DNA from: Halothiobacillaceae bacterium
GTDB lineage: Bacteria > Pseudomonadota > Gammaproteobacteria > Halothiobacillales > Halothiobacillaceae
DNA length: 50,170 nt
Direction: 5' to 3'
NCBI GenBank assembly: GCA_016938615.1
Contig: JAFGUH010000017.1
Span: forward strand, 1-50,170
Shown here: one piece after another, positions 19,679 to 28,993 of the stretch
Position numbering within the stretch: the stretch's first letter is position 1
How the letters are laid out: every line of letters begins with the position of its first letter
Translations under genes and position numbers: made by a program
The notes under the pieces: model-generated
The model's database searches: none
Seen by the model: only the letters and a program-made list of their open reading frames with translations
What the model was told of the DNA's origin: nothing

Positions 19679-19939
19679 TCTGATTCGGGTCACCGGGGAG
19701 GTCGTGCGTTTCCGCTCGGGAGCAATTTCCACGACAAGCGTGTATTAGATTACTCTTATGGAACAGGAGGTTGGCAGACCGGCCGTCCGATTTGGGGCCC
19801 TCGCGGCGCTCGTGGCGCGAGTACACAAGTAAATTGATGGGTTTTTGTCGGTGATCGATTGGATTATGATTGCCCGCCGAAGAAAAGGGGGCTGGCCATC
19901 ACGTGGCCGGGATCAACCTAAAAGTCTGGAGGGGTCACG

Positions 19940-21394
19940 ATGTCCACCAATGCAGTGCCGGTAGCGACCGAGCAGTACGACTATGGCATCGTCAAGAAAT
20001 TCACCATCATGGCCATGGTTTGGGGCGTGTTGGGGATGCTTGCCGGTGTCTACATAGCCAGTGAGTTGGCATGGCCGTTTTTGAACTTCAACATCGCCGA
20101 GATCACCTTCGGTCGCCTGCGCCCCGTGCATACGACGTTGGTGATCTTCGGCTTTGGCGGTAGCGCACTGTTCGCGACCTCCTACTACGTCGTTCAACGA
20201 ACCTGCCAGGCGCGACTCTGGGGCGGCAAGCTCCTCTCCGAATTCACCTTCTGGGGCTGGCAACTTGCCATTGCAGCCGGCGTGCTGTTCTACGTCTCCG
20301 GTTACACCCAGGGCCGTGAGTACGCCGAGTTCATCTGGCCGGTCGACCTGTTGATCACGGTTGTCTGGGTGGCCTACTTCGTGATTTACGCGATGACGAT
20401 GGTCAAGCGCAGCCAGCCGCACATCTACGTGGCCAACTGGTTCTTCATGGCGTTCATTCTCGCTACCGCGCTGTTGCATATCTTCAACAACCTGCAGGTG
20501 CCGGTCGCCTGGAACAGCCTCGAGTCTTATGCCCTGTTCGGCGGTGTGCAGGACGCCATGACGCAATGGTGGTATGGCCACAACGCGGTCGGCTTCTTCC
20601 TCACCGCGGCCTTCCTCGGCATGATGTACTACTTCGTGCCCAAGCAGGCGGGGCGGCCGATCTACTCCTACCGGCTGTCGATCGTCCACTTCTGGGCGCT
20701 GTCGTTCCTGTACATGTGGGTCGGTGCGCATCACCTGCACTGGACGGCTTTGCCGGATTGGGTCTCGACCTTGGCGGCGACCTTCTCGATCCTGCTGCTG
20801 CTGCCGTCCTGGGGCGGCATGATCAACGGCATCATGACCCTGTCGGGGGCCTGGGAGAAGCTGCGCACCGATCCGATCATGCTGTTTTTGATCACCGCGC
20901 TGGCCTTCTACGGCATGTCGACCTTCGAAGGGCCGATGCTGTCGCTCAAGTCGGTCAACGCCCTGTCGCACTACACCGACTGGACGGTCGGCCACGCCCA
21001 CTCGGGCGCGCTCGGCTGGGTCGCGATGATCACCGTCGGTTCGTTCTACCACCTGATCCCGCGGCTCTGGGGCACTACGCTGTACTCGACCAAGCTGGTG
21101 TTCGTCCACTTCTGGCTGGCGACCATCGGCATCGTGCTCTACATCGTCGCCCTGTGGGTCGCCGGCATCGGCCAGGGCTTGATGCTGCGGGCCTTCGACC
21201 AGTACGGCAACCTCGCTTACACGTTCATCGAGACCGTGTCGTTCATGCACATCCCGTATGTCGTGCGCGCCATCGGTGGCATGTTCTTCCTCTCGGGGAT
21301 GCTGTTGATGGCCTACAACGTCCGCATGACGATTGCCGGGGCCCGTCGGCCCGCCGCCGCGAGCCATGACGCCGTGGCTGCAGCCGCACGCTAA
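19940..21394 (+). CDS. ccoN: Cytochrome c oxidase cbb3-type, subunit I
   Basis: Catalytic haem-copper subunit of the high-affinity cbb3 oxidase in the inner membrane. 484 residues with about 12 membrane segments; the low-spin haem His is in [14 protein letters not shown], the CuB ligands in [11 protein letters not shown] and GAHHLHW, and the [13 protein letters not shown] and FVHFWLA regions hold the high-spin haem site. No Lys or Asp proton-channel motifs of the aa3 type are present, as expected. A clear SD (GGAGGGG) precedes the ATG. First of ccoNOQP. I looked for an FNR/ANR box in the 260 bases upstream and saw no convincing one. Confidence 0.98.
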   Translation: MSTNAVPVATEQYDYGIVKKFTIMAMVWGVLGMLAGVYIASELAWPFLNFNIAEITFGRLRPVHTTLVIFGFGGSALFATSYYVVQRTCQARLWGGKLLSEFTFWGWQLAIAAGVLFYVSGYTQGREYAEFIWPVDLLITVVWVAYFVIYAMTMVKRSQPHIYVANWFFMAFILATALLHIFNNLQVPVAWNSLESYALFGGVQDAMTQWWYGHNAVGFFLTAAFLGMMYYFVPKQAGRPIYSYRLSIVHFWALSFLYMWVGAHHLHWTALPDWVSTLAATFSILLLLPSWGGMINGIMTLSGAWEKLRTDPIMLFLITALAFYGMSTFEGPMLSLKSVNALSHYTDWTVGHAHSGALGWVAMITVGSFYHLIPRLWGTTLYSTKLVFVHFWLATIGIVLYIVALWVAGIGQGLMLRAFDQYGNLAYTFIETVSFMHIPYVVRAIGGMFFLSGMLLMAYNVRMTIAGARRPAAASHDAVAAAAR

Positions 21395-21412
21395 TTGATC
21401 GAGGTTTGGTGA

Positions 21413-22147
21413 ATGAAACACGAAAGCATTGAAATCAACTCCGGCCTGTTGATCGTCCTGACGCTGGCGGTCATCAGTATCGGGGGGCTGGTCGAGATCG
21501 TGCCGCTGTTCCACATCGAGGACACGGTCGAGGACGTCGACGGGGTGCGCCCCTACACGCCGCTGGAGATTCGCGGGCGCGATATCTACGTCAGCGAGGG
21601 CTGCTATGCCTGCCACTCGCAGATGATTCGTCCCTTCCGCGACGAGATGCTGCGTTACGGCCATTACTCGCTGGCGGCCGAGTCGCAGTACGACCACCCG
21701 TTCCAGTGGGGCTCCAAGCGCACCGGGCCGGACTTGGCCCGCGTAGGCGGCAAGTACTCCAACGAGTGGCAGACCCAGCACCTGGTCAATCCGCAGTCGC
21801 TGGTGCCGGAATCGATCATGCCGGGCTACCCGTGGCTACTGGAGACCCCGCTCGACTACAGTCAAATCGAGGAGCGGATGGTCGCACTCAAGCGCGCCGG
21901 CGTGCCGTATTCCCAGACTCAGGAAGAGTACGACGCCAACGTGGAGAAGTTCGGCAAGGAGATGGCGGACAAGCTGCACGTCCCCAACGCGACCCAGGTC
22001 CTGGAAGACCAGGCAGCCGCCGAAAACTGGGACGGCAAGCCGGGCGAGATCACCGAAATGGACGCGCTGGTGGCCTACTTGCAGATGCTGGGCACGATGG
22101 TCGACTTCTCCAAGTACGAAGACGGCCACTTCAACCAGTTCCGTTAA
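21413..22147 (+). CDS. ccoO: Cytochrome c oxidase cbb3-type, subunit II (mono-haem c)
   Basis: Membrane-anchored cytochrome c subunit that relays electrons from CcoP to CcoN. 244 residues: one N-terminal membrane segment (about 11-31, [22 protein letters not shown]) and a single haem c site CYACH at about 64-68, followed by the typical [20 protein letters not shown]; the axial Met is probably in SIMPGYPWL. Eighteen bases after ccoN. Confidence 0.98.
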   Translation: MKHESIEINSGLLIVLTLAVISIGGLVEIVPLFHIEDTVEDVDGVRPYTPLEIRGRDIYVSEGCYACHSQMIRPFRDEMLRYGHYSLAAESQYDHPFQWGSKRTGPDLARVGGKYSNEWQTQHLVNPQSLVPESIMPGYPWLLETPLDYSQIEERMVALKRAGVPYSQTQEEYDANVEKFGKEMADKLHVPNATQVLEDQAAAENWDGKPGEITEMDALVAYLQMLGTMVDFSKYEDGHFNQFR

Positions 22148-22193
22148 TTGATGATGACGAATACATGACAATCGCCACAGTCGAGGTGCTTTC

Positions 22194-22430
22194 GTGATCG
22201 GCGATATCTTTGCGTGGTTGGGCAACATGGAGAACAGCAAGCCGCTGGCGCTGATCCTGTTCTTCTCAGCCTTCGTGGGAATCATCTTGTACGTCTACAC
22301 CGGCAAGAAGCGCAAGCAGCGCCTGGAGTCGTATCGGGACATTCCCTTCCTGGACGATGATGACGAGCTCGACCCCACGCGTCAGAAGACACAACAGGTG
22401 AATAACGATGAGTCAACCGAAGAAAAATAA
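22194..22430 (+). CDS. ccoQ: Small cbb3 oxidase subunit CcoQ
   Basis: 78-residue single-span protein: short N-terminus, membrane segment about 18-35 (LALILFFSAFVGIILYVY), a basic patch GKKRKQR and an acidic tail DDDDELD. CcoQ stabilises the cbb3 complex in other bacteria. I use the GTG at 22194, as GAGGTG is 7 bases upstream; ATG at 22227 would give a shorter, more usual length. Overlaps ccoP by 23 bases. Confidence 0.88.
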   Translation: MIGDIFAWLGNMENSKPLALILFFSAFVGIILYVYTGKKRKQRLESYRDIPFLDDDDELDPTRQKTQQVNNDESTEEK

Positions 22431-23331
22431 GCCGGGGCAGGTCGAGACCACCGGGCACGTCTGGGACGGCGACCTGCGTGAGTACAACAACCCGTTGCCG
22501 CGCTGGTGGCTGTGGGCCTTCTACGCCACCATCGTCTTCGCCGTGGTCTATTGGATCCTGTATCCGGCCTGGCCCTACGGTGACAGCTACACCAAGGGCA
22601 TCAACACGGTCGAATACACCGTGGAAGGCGAGAATGGCGAGGAGAAGACGGTCACCGAGCACTGGAACACACGGGCGCTGTTCACCAAGAGCATGCAGTC
22701 CAGCCCGTCGGCACTGGCCCAGCAGGAGTGGATCGACAAGGTCGAGGGCATGAGCTTCGAGGAAATCGAGCAGGACCCGGACACCCTGCAGTTCGCGATG
22801 TCCGTCGGTCACGGCACCTTCGGTGATTTCTGCGCCGCCTGTCACGGTGCCGGCGGGCAGGGCAAGATCGGCCTGTTCCCGAACCTGGCGGACAACGCCT
22901 GGCTGCACGGCAATTCCTACGACACGATCGTCAGCAAGATCGAAGGCGGCATCAACGGGATGATGCCGGCACAGAACGTGCCCGAGGACACGATCGACGA
23001 TCTGGCCAAGTACGTGCTCAGCCTTTCCGGCAATGCGGAGATCAGTGGCGAAGCCGCCAGCCGCGGCAAGCAGGCCTTCGCGAGCTGCGCGGGCTGCCAC
23101 GGCCAGGACGCTCAGGGCAACGACGGGATCGGCGCGCCGAACCTGGCCGACGCGATCTGGGACGTGGCCGACGTGCCGGGTTGTGGTGACGACTTGGGCT
23201 GCAAGGTCGACGAGATCACGCATGTGGTCAACAACGGTATCCAGCGGCAGATGCCGGCATTCGGCGACCGCCTTACCGAGACGCAGATCCGCATGCTGGC
23301 CATCTACGTGCGCCAGCTGGGCGGCAACTGA
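22408..23331 (+). CDS. ccoP: Cytochrome c oxidase cbb3-type, subunit III (di-haem c)
   Basis: Entry point for electrons from soluble cytochrome c. 307 residues: N-terminal GHVWDGDLREYNNPLPRWW, the diagnostic CcoP start; one membrane segment (about 32-52); and two cytochrome c domains with haem sites CAACH (about 139-143) and CAGCH (about 228-232), axial Met ligands probably in GMMPAQ and QMPAFGDR. Between them VADVPGCGDDLGC adds two extra Cys in the second domain that may form a disulfide. Closes the ccoNOQP operon before a terminator. Confidence 0.98.
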   Translation: MSQPKKNKPGQVETTGHVWDGDLREYNNPLPRWWLWAFYATIVFAVVYWILYPAWPYGDSYTKGINTVEYTVEGENGEEKTVTEHWNTRALFTKSMQSSPSALAQQEWIDKVEGMSFEEIEQDPDTLQFAMSVGHGTFGDFCAACHGAGGQGKIGLFPNLADNAWLHGNSYDTIVSKIEGGINGMMPAQNVPEDTIDDLAKYVLSLSGNAEISGEAASRGKQAFASCAGCHGQDAQGNDGIGAPNLADAIWDVADVPGCGDDLGCKVDEITHVVNNGIQRQMPAFGDRLTETQIRMLAIYVRQLGGN

Positions 23332-23359
23332 TACGCAAAGGCGGTCAGAGGTGGTGAGG

Positions 23360-23390
23360 GAACACCGGCCGAGCGCCGGTGTTCGTGTTT
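23360..23390 (+). terminator. Terminator after ccoP
   Basis: GAACACCGGC (23360-23369), 5-base loop, GCCGGTGTTC (23375-23384), then GTGTTTC. A perfect 10-bp stem with a modest T-run 29 bases past the ccoP stop; ends ccoNOQP before ccoG. Confidence 0.75.
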
Positions 23391-23483
23391 CTGGCCCACG
23401 GAAAAGAGAGGGGGCGCCGCCTGCCCTTGTTTTTCTATAGGGTATAAAATAAACCCAGAGATCACCCCGTCGGAGCCCTGTCC

Positions 23484-24908
23484 ATGGCCCATCACGATGA
23501 CCAAAGCTACGCGGCTGACCCCGTTTACGCAGCACGCGAGCCGATCCATCCCAAGGGGGTACAGGGGCGATTTCGTCGCTTCAAGAACCTCGTGTTGCTG
23601 GTCGCCTACAGCGTGTTCTTCCTGTTGCCCTGGCTGCGTTGGGAGCGGGCTAGCGGACCGGATCAGGCGGTGATGTTCGACATCCCGTCACGCCGCTACT
23701 ACCTGTTCGATCTGGTGATCCATCCCCAGGACATGTTCCTGCTGGCGGGATTCCTGATCCTGGCGGCCTGGTTGCTGTTTTTCGTCACCGGGCTCGTCGG
23801 TCGCGCGTTTTGCGGGTACTTCTGCTTCCAGACGTTGTGGACCGATACCTTCATGAAGGTCGAGGCCCTGGTCCAGGGAAACCGCAACAAGCGTATGCGC
23901 CTGGAAAAGCAGCCTTGGAACGCCGAGAAGATTGCCAAGAAGGGCGTCACCGTCGCGATCTGGACGGCTATCGCCTTCTGGACGGGCTTCACGTTTACCG
24001 CCTACTGGGCCAACGCACCGCAGTTGCTCGTCGACTTCTTCACGCTGGACGCGGCCAAGGCGGCCTACATCACCACCGGGATTCTCACCGCGACCACGCT
24101 GCTCGCCGCTGGCTTCGCCCGTGAGCAGGTCTGCATCTACATGTGCCCCTACGCTCGCTTTCAGAGCGTGATGTTCGACAAGCAGACCCTGCTGGTCTCC
24201 TACGATGCCGCGCGCGGCGAAGGCAGCTCGGGGCGGGGGGCGCTCAAGAAAGGGTTGATGACCCTCGATGAAAGGCACGCCGAGGGGGTGGGCGATTGCA
24301 TTGATTGCCAATTGTGCGTGCAGGTCTGTCCGACCGGCATCGATATTCGTGACGGCCTCCAGCTCGAGTGCATTTCCTGCGGCCTGTGCATCGATGCCTG
24401 CGACCAGATCATGACCAAGCGTGGCTGGCCCACCGGACTGATCCGTTACGCCTCCGAGGAGGAACTGGAGACCGGCGAGAAGCCCAGCCTGCTGACGTTC
24501 CGCACGATCGGCTACGGGGTCGCGACCCTGGCCGCGACCTCCTTGCTCCTCTATGGCATCCTGGCGCGCGCGCCAGCCGACCTTTCCGTTCAGCAGGTGC
24601 GCCAGCCGTTGTTCACGGTGCTCTCCAGCGGCGACATACAGAACAACTACAACGTCAAGATCAACAACAAGCTCCAGCGTCCGCTCGATTTCCGGCTGTC
24701 CCTCGAGGGGCTGCCGACCGCCCGGGTGAGCGTGGTCGGTGATTTCGACGGGTTGTCCGTGCCCGCCGACGGTTCGCGGCGGTTCCTGGTGCATGTGCGT
24801 GCCCCGGGTGACACCCAAGTGGATCGTCGCGAGATAGAATTCGTGCTCACCGAACAGAACGGGCGTATCGAGCCACTCGAACACGACGCGAGCTTCGTCT
24901 TTCGTTAA
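23484..24908 (+). CDS. ccoG: Cytochrome c oxidase accessory protein CcoG
   Basis: Polyferredoxin-type membrane protein needed for cbb3 oxidase assembly, proposed to reduce copper for CcoN. 474 residues: membrane segments near 35-55, 85-105, 160-180, 195-215 and 340-360; a CGYFCFQTLW motif; CIYMCPYARFQ; and two ferredoxin clusters CIDCQLCVQVCPTGIDIRDGLQ (given in part) and CISCGLCIDACDQIM. The C-terminal 120 residues form an Ig-like IG-fold domain. Its TAA stop lies inside the first bases of repeat copy C. A TATAAA at about 23446 may be a -10 box but I see no matching -35. Confidence 0.96.
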   Translation: MAHHDDQSYAADPVYAAREPIHPKGVQGRFRRFKNLVLLVAYSVFFLLPWLRWERASGPDQAVMFDIPSRRYYLFDLVIHPQDMFLLAGFLILAAWLLFFVTGLVGRAFCGYFCFQTLWTDTFMKVEALVQGNRNKRMRLEKQPWNAEKIAKKGVTVAIWTAIAFWTGFTFTAYWANAPQLLVDFFTLDAAKAAYITTGILTATTLLAAGFAREQVCIYMCPYARFQSVMFDKQTLLVSYDAARGEGSSGRGALKKGLMTLDERHAEGVGDCIDCQLCVQVCPTGIDIRDGLQLECISCGLCIDACDQIMTKRGWPTGLIRYASEEELETGEKPSLLTFRTIGYGVATLAATSLLLYGILARAPADLSVQQVRQPLFTVLSSGDIQNNYNVKINNKLQRPLDFRLSLEGLPTARVSVVGDFDGLSVPADGSRRFLVHVRAPGDTQVDRREIEFVLTEQNGRIEPLEHDASFVFR

Positions 24909-25191
24909 GGAACCTCTGCACGAATCGATGGTGCCTCTGGATCGCGGGTTTGTTCGCTCTTCTGGCGCCGGCTCGAAGACGGGCCCAAGGCAATTGCTCG
25001 GGCCCGTCGAGAGGCGGCTTTGCGGCGTGCGGGCAAACCCGCGAGCCCCGTCCGGGCGGGCCGCCAAGGGCCCATCTGCGGCGTTGCCGCGTATGCGAAT
25101 GGCAACCGCCATTCACGGTACACCGCGGCTTGTACCTGGACCCTTGGCGGTCCCGCTTCAGACATTGTCGATTCGCGCAGAGGTTCCTTAA
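24905..25191 (+). repeat. Structured intergenic repeat, copy C (full length, best preserved)
   Basis: A 287-base copy between ccoG and ccoH that overlaps the ccoG stop codon. Terminal inverted repeats: 24905-24928 and 25168-25191, one mismatch in 24 (TTAAGGAACCTCTGC then A or G, then CGAATCGA). Left arm: 24942-24952 pairs with 25034-25044, with a nested 9-bp stem 24978-24986/25000-25008. Right arm: CCGCCAAGGG 25061-25070 pairs with 25141-25150, with an apical hairpin GAATGGC-AACC-GCCATTC at 25097-25114. The reading frames inside are by-products of the high GC and not genes. Confidence 0.92.
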
Positions 25192-25263
25192 ACCATCCGT
25201 CGTCAGGGCGAGCGTTTCGGGCCATCATCCGAACACCCACCTGACGCAACCAGGGTATTGCTA

Positions 25264-26064
25264 ATGGCTGTATTGCTCCCCGCTGGACTCGGAATCTTCC
25301 TCATCCCGCTGCTGTTCTTTGTCCTTCGGTGGCGGTTCCCCACCGCCGGCCGACAGATTGCCTTCATTCTGGGCGTGCTCGCGCTGGCGGCTTACGCCCC
25401 TTACGCGATTCACGAATGGCCCGGATTGGACGTGGTCGCGATGGTGGTTGCCATCCTGGTGATGACTGCCTTCATCCTCGGAATGATCTCGCCTCCCCGC
25501 CATGCCGAGTCGCACAAGATGACGTTTCACGCGGGACCGGCGACGATCATCGCCTTTTTCGCGGTTATCATCCTGCTCGATTCGATCTTCCTGACCATCG
25601 CCACCCGCGGGCTGAGCGAGAACGCAGCGCGGCAGTTGTTGCCGGAGCCGCAGGGGGGGTCTGTGGCCACCTCCTATTTCCCTGGCACGGTCGCCCACGA
25701 CTACCAGGAAAAGGTCGCGCAGTTCCAGGCCTATGACGCGATGCGCGAGCAACAGGAGCGCCGGGGATGGCAGGTGCACCGTGGTTGGATAGGTGAGCCG
25801 GTCGTCGACAAGCCCACGCCGTTCCGGATCGAGGTGCGCGACGCTGAGGGCGAACCGATTCGAGATGCCGAGGTGACGGCGAAATTCCTGCGCTTTTCCA
25901 GCCAGGCCCTCGACTTCAGTCGACGGCTCGACGAGATCGAACCGGGGGTCTATCAGGCGACGATCACGCCGACCCGCCCGGGACGTTGGGAGATCATCGT
26001 CAATGTCCGTCGTGACGGCAAGACCCACCAGTTGCGCGGCATGACCGACATCGCCAAGCCGTGA
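25264..26064 (+). CDS. ccoH: FixH/CcoH-family cbb3 oxidase assembly protein, extended N-terminus
   Basis: 266 residues. The C-terminal part, from about residue 150 (EKVAQFQAYDAMREQQERRGWQV ... KPTPFRIEVRDAEGEPIRDAEVTAKF ... YQATITPTRPGRWEIIVNV), is a FixH domain. It is preceded by three or four membrane segments in the first 120 residues, where most FixH proteins have one; this is either a fused small membrane domain or a lineage-specific form. Position between ccoG and ccoI supports CcoH. Expected to help copper insertion and complex assembly. The ATG at 25264 is used. Confidence 0.85.
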   Translation: MAVLLPAGLGIFLIPLLFFVLRWRFPTAGRQIAFILGVLALAAYAPYAIHEWPGLDVVAMVVAILVMTAFILGMISPPRHAESHKMTFHAGPATIIAFFAVIILLDSIFLTIATRGLSENAARQLLPEPQGGSVATSYFPGTVAHDYQEKVAQFQAYDAMREQQERRGWQVHRGWIGEPVVDKPTPFRIEVRDAEGEPIRDAEVTAKFLRFSSQALDFSRRLDEIEPGVYQATITPTRPGRWEIIVNVRRDGKTHQLRGMTDIAKP

Positions 26065-26090
26065 GCGAGTGGATTGTCGGAACGAACCAT

Positions 26091-26424
26091 GGAACCTCTG
26101 TACGAATGCCTTACCGCTCTGCGTGCCTTGAGCCGGGCAGATGCAAGGCGCCCGTCCGCCGCGGACGAGTCGTTCAGACATTCTCGGAGGGCAACACGGC
26201 AGGTGTGCGGATCGAGGCGCGCCCGGCGGGACTTCGCAAGTCATTCCGGCCTCGCCTTGCTCGGCGTTTACCGGGCTGCGGCGTGGCACTGGCATGCCGT
26301 CCCGGGTCGCCCATGCTCTGCGTTGCGATGTCTTGCGATGGTCAACGTCACGTCGGTTTGCAAGCGCCTTGATTACGAACGACTCGCCCAGCCTTCAGTG
26401 GCATGGCATTCGTGTAGAGATTCC
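26091..26424 (+). repeat. Structured repeat, copy E: family ends with an unrelated interior
   Basis: Lies between ccoH and ccoI. The ends match the family (GGAACCTCTGTACGAATGCC at 26091-26110; the reverse complement of 26405-26424 differs at 3 of these 20 bases), and both ends share ATGCC where other copies have ATCGATGG. The 290-base interior has none of the conserved family blocks but has its own inverted repeat CAAGGCGC (about 26143-26150) with GCGCCTTG near 26364. No gene is seen in it. Confidence 0.7.
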
Positions 26425-26451
26425 CTGCCGGCACGACGCCCGAGGTGAGCG

Positions 26452-28923
26452 ATGAGTGACGCCGACAATGCCACCCAGTCCGCTACCTGCGATTGTTTTC
26501 ACTGCGGGCTGCCCGTGCCGCCGGGGGCGGACTATCGCCTGCGGGTGCTCGGTGCGGACCGCGAGATGTGCTGCCCGGGTTGCCGGGCGGTGGCGCAGGC
26601 GATCGTCGAGGCGGACATGGAGGATTATTACCGCCATCGCACCCAGGCCTCGCCAAAACCGGACGAAGACCTCGAGCGTGTACTCGACGAGCTGACCATC
26701 TACGACCGCCCCGAGATGCAGAAGTCGTTCGTCGCCAACCGCGACGGCGAACGGCGCGAGGCGTCCCTGATCCTCGAGGGCATCGTCTGTGCCGCCTGCA
26801 TCTGGCTGTCCGAGCGCCACGTCCGACAGTTGCCAGGCGTTGAATCCTTCTCGGTGAATTTCTCCACCCACCGCGCCCAGGTGGTCTGGGACAACCGCCG
26901 GATCGAGTTGTCCGAGATACTGCGCGCCATCGCGGCGATCGGCTACCGGGCCTTCCCCTACGACCCGGACCGCCAGGACCGCGTCCACCGTCGCGAACGC
27001 CACGACATGTTGCGTCGGCTAGCGGTGGCCGGGCTGGTGTACCTGCAGGTCATGATGATCTCGTTGTCGCTGTATTTCGGCGACGTTCTCGATCTCTCCG
27101 AGTCGATGCGCTACTTCTTCTGGTGGGTGAGCCTGGTGCTCTCGACGCCCATCGTGCTGTATTCGGGGCAGGCGTTCTTCCGCCCCGCCTGGCGCGATCT
27201 CAAGCAGCGACGCGTCAGTATGGACCTGCCCGTGTCGTTGAGCATCCTGCTTGCCTACGGAGGCAGCGTTTTTGCCGTGCTCAGCCACAGTGGCGAGATC
27301 TATTTCGATTCAGTCACGATGTTCGTCTTCCTGCTGCTTGCCGGTCGGTTTCTCGAACAGGGCGCGCGCCATAAGGCCGGCGAGCTGGCCGAGTCCCTGA
27401 ACAAGCTGGTTCCGCAGGTCGCCAATCGGCTCGAGGCCGATGGCTCGACGGCGGTGGTGGCGGCATTCGACCTCGTGCCCGGCGACCGGATCGTCGTGCG
27501 TCCCGGCGGGCCGATCCCGGCTGACGGCCGCGTGATCGAGGGACAGAGCGGGGTGAACGCCTCGATGCTCACCGGCGAGAGCCTCCCGGAGCCCAAGGGG
27601 GTCGGCGACAGTGTGGCGGCCGGGACGATCAACACCGAAAGCCCACTCACTATCGAGGTCGAGAAGGTTGGCCAGGACACCATGGTCTCCTCGATCGTGC
27701 GCCTGATCGATCGAGCCCAGTCGCAGAAGCCGCGCGTGGCCGAGGTGGCGGACCGCTTCGCGCGCAAGTTCGTGATCGGCCTGCTGGTGACCACGCTGGT
27801 CGTGTCGCTAGCTTGGTTGATGATCGACCCCGCGCGGGCGTTCTGGATCGCGGTCGCCATCCTCGCGATCACCTGTCCCTGTTCCCTTTCGCTGGCGACC
27901 CCGGCGGCGATCGCCGTGGCCGTTGGGCGACTGACACGCCAGGGCCTGCTCGTCTCGCGTGGCCGGGCGATCGAGGGGCTGGCCGGCGTCACCCACGTGG
28001 TGTTCGACAAGACCGGCACGCTGACGACCGGTGAGCTGTCCGTGCGCGAGGTCGACTGCATGGCGGGCGTGGCCGAGCCGGAGGTGCGCGCCGTCGTCGC
28101 GGCGCTGGAACAGTACGCCGATCACCCGGTGGGCCGGGCGTTGCGCGACTGGGGCGAGGCCGAGCCATTCGCCGGACAACCCGGGGGGAAGTTTGGCGGG
28201 CGCGAGGCGCGTGAGGTCGAGAGCGCGAGCGGCCGGGGCGTGACGGGACGTATCGACGGGCATCGGGTCGCGGTCGGCAACGCGCGCCTGATGGCTGAAT
28301 ACGGGGCGTCTGTCCCCGAGGTGGCGACCGCGGTCGACGAACTGGTCGTGTGGATCGCGAGAGAGAACGAACTGCTCGCGCGGGTCGTGCTCGGTGACGA
28401 ATTGCGCGAGGATGCCGCGATCTGTGTCGAGCGATTGCGCGGACTGGGCGTGAAAGTCTGGCTGCTCTCGGGCGACCAGGGAGAACGGGCCCGGCTGATC
28501 GGCGAGACCTTGGGCGTCGATCACGTGGAGGGCGACCTGCTGCCGGAAGACAAGATGGCGCGGGTGGCCGACCTGCAGGCCGAGGGAGGCCGGGTATTGA
28601 TGGTCGGGGACGGGGTCAACGATGCGCCGGTTCTGGCGCGGGCCGACGTCTCGATGGCGATGGGCGGAGGTACCGCGGTCGCCAAACACAGCGCCGACAT
28701 GGTGTTGCTCAACGATCGGGTCGTGGAGACGGCATTCGCCATCGCCTACGCGCGACGGACGATGGCCGTGATCCGCCAGAACCTCGCCTGGTCGGCCTGG
28801 TACAACGCGATCGCGATCCCGGTGGCGGCGGTCGGCCTGGTGCAGCCGTGGCTGGCGGCTATCGGCATGTCGGTCAGCTCGATCGCCGTGATCGGGAACG
28901 CCCTGCGTCTGCGGTTGGGGTAG
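26452..28923 (+). CDS. ccoI: Copper-transporting P1B-type ATPase for cbb3 oxidase biogenesis (CcoI/FixI)
   Basis: Exports copper toward the cbb3 oxidase assembly site. 823 residues: an N-terminal Cys-rich zinc-finger-like part ([14 protein letters not shown]) typical of CcoI, a heavy-metal-associated domain with [12 protein letters not shown] (about 105-110), membrane helices from about 188, the actuator motif TGES, the ion-channel CPC in [12 protein letters not shown], the phosphorylation site DKTGT, and the hinge [11 protein letters not shown]. All catalytic residues are present. GAGGTGAG precedes the ATG. No ccoS-like small gene follows; the next 70 bases hold no open frame. Confidence 0.96.
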   Translation: MSDADNATQSATCDCFHCGLPVPPGADYRLRVLGADREMCCPGCRAVAQAIVEADMEDYYRHRTQASPKPDEDLERVLDELTIYDRPEMQKSFVANRDGERREASLILEGIVCAACIWLSERHVRQLPGVESFSVNFSTHRAQVVWDNRRIELSEILRAIAAIGYRAFPYDPDRQDRVHRRERHDMLRRLAVAGLVYLQVMMISLSLYFGDVLDLSESMRYFFWWVSLVLSTPIVLYSGQAFFRPAWRDLKQRRVSMDLPVSLSILLAYGGSVFAVLSHSGEIYFDSVTMFVFLLLAGRFLEQGARHKAGELAESLNKLVPQVANRLEADGSTAVVAAFDLVPGDRIVVRPGGPIPADGRVIEGQSGVNASMLTGESLPEPKGVGDSVAAGTINTESPLTIEVEKVGQDTMVSSIVRLIDRAQSQKPRVAEVADRFARKFVIGLLVTTLVVSLAWLMIDPARAFWIAVAILAITCPCSLSLATPAAIAVAVGRLTRQGLLVSRGRAIEGLAGVTHVVFDKTGTLTTGELSVREVDCMAGVAEPEVRAVVAALEQYADHPVGRALRDWGEAEPFAGQPGGKFGGREAREVESASGRGVTGRIDGHRVAVGNARLMAEYGASVPEVATAVDELVVWIARENELLARVVLGDELREDAAICVERLRGLGVKVWLLSGDQGERARLIGETLGVDHVEGDLLPEDKMARVADLQAEGGRVLMVGDGVNDAPVLARADVSMAMGGGTAVAKHSADMVLLNDRVVETAFAIAYARRTMAVIRQNLAWSAWYNAIAIPVAAVGLVQPWLAAIGMSVSSIAVIGNALRLRLG

Positions 28924-28993
28924 GGCGCCCGGTCGAGGGTGAGCCGTTCGCTCGGGGAGGTTACCGCCCCCGGGGGCCTGGCGGTCGGGCCCG

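Noticed and set aside
19679-19939. FNR/ANR box upstream of ccoN
   Set aside because: Such boxes are usual before cbb3 genes, but the best sequence here (TTGATGGGTTTTTG) lacks the second half site.
19913-21781. Long minus-strand open frame opposite ccoN and ccoO
   Set aside because: Its sequence is the complement of strongly conserved oxidase genes; composition is rich in His, Asp and Arg as expected for antisense frames in high-GC DNA.
24928-25191. Open reading frames on both strands inside the repeat copies, with similar predicted proteins (for example RGFVRSSGAGSKTGPRQLL)
   Set aside because: They recur only because the DNA repeats; length and frame are not conserved among copies, there is no ribosome site, and they cover the terminal inverted repeats.
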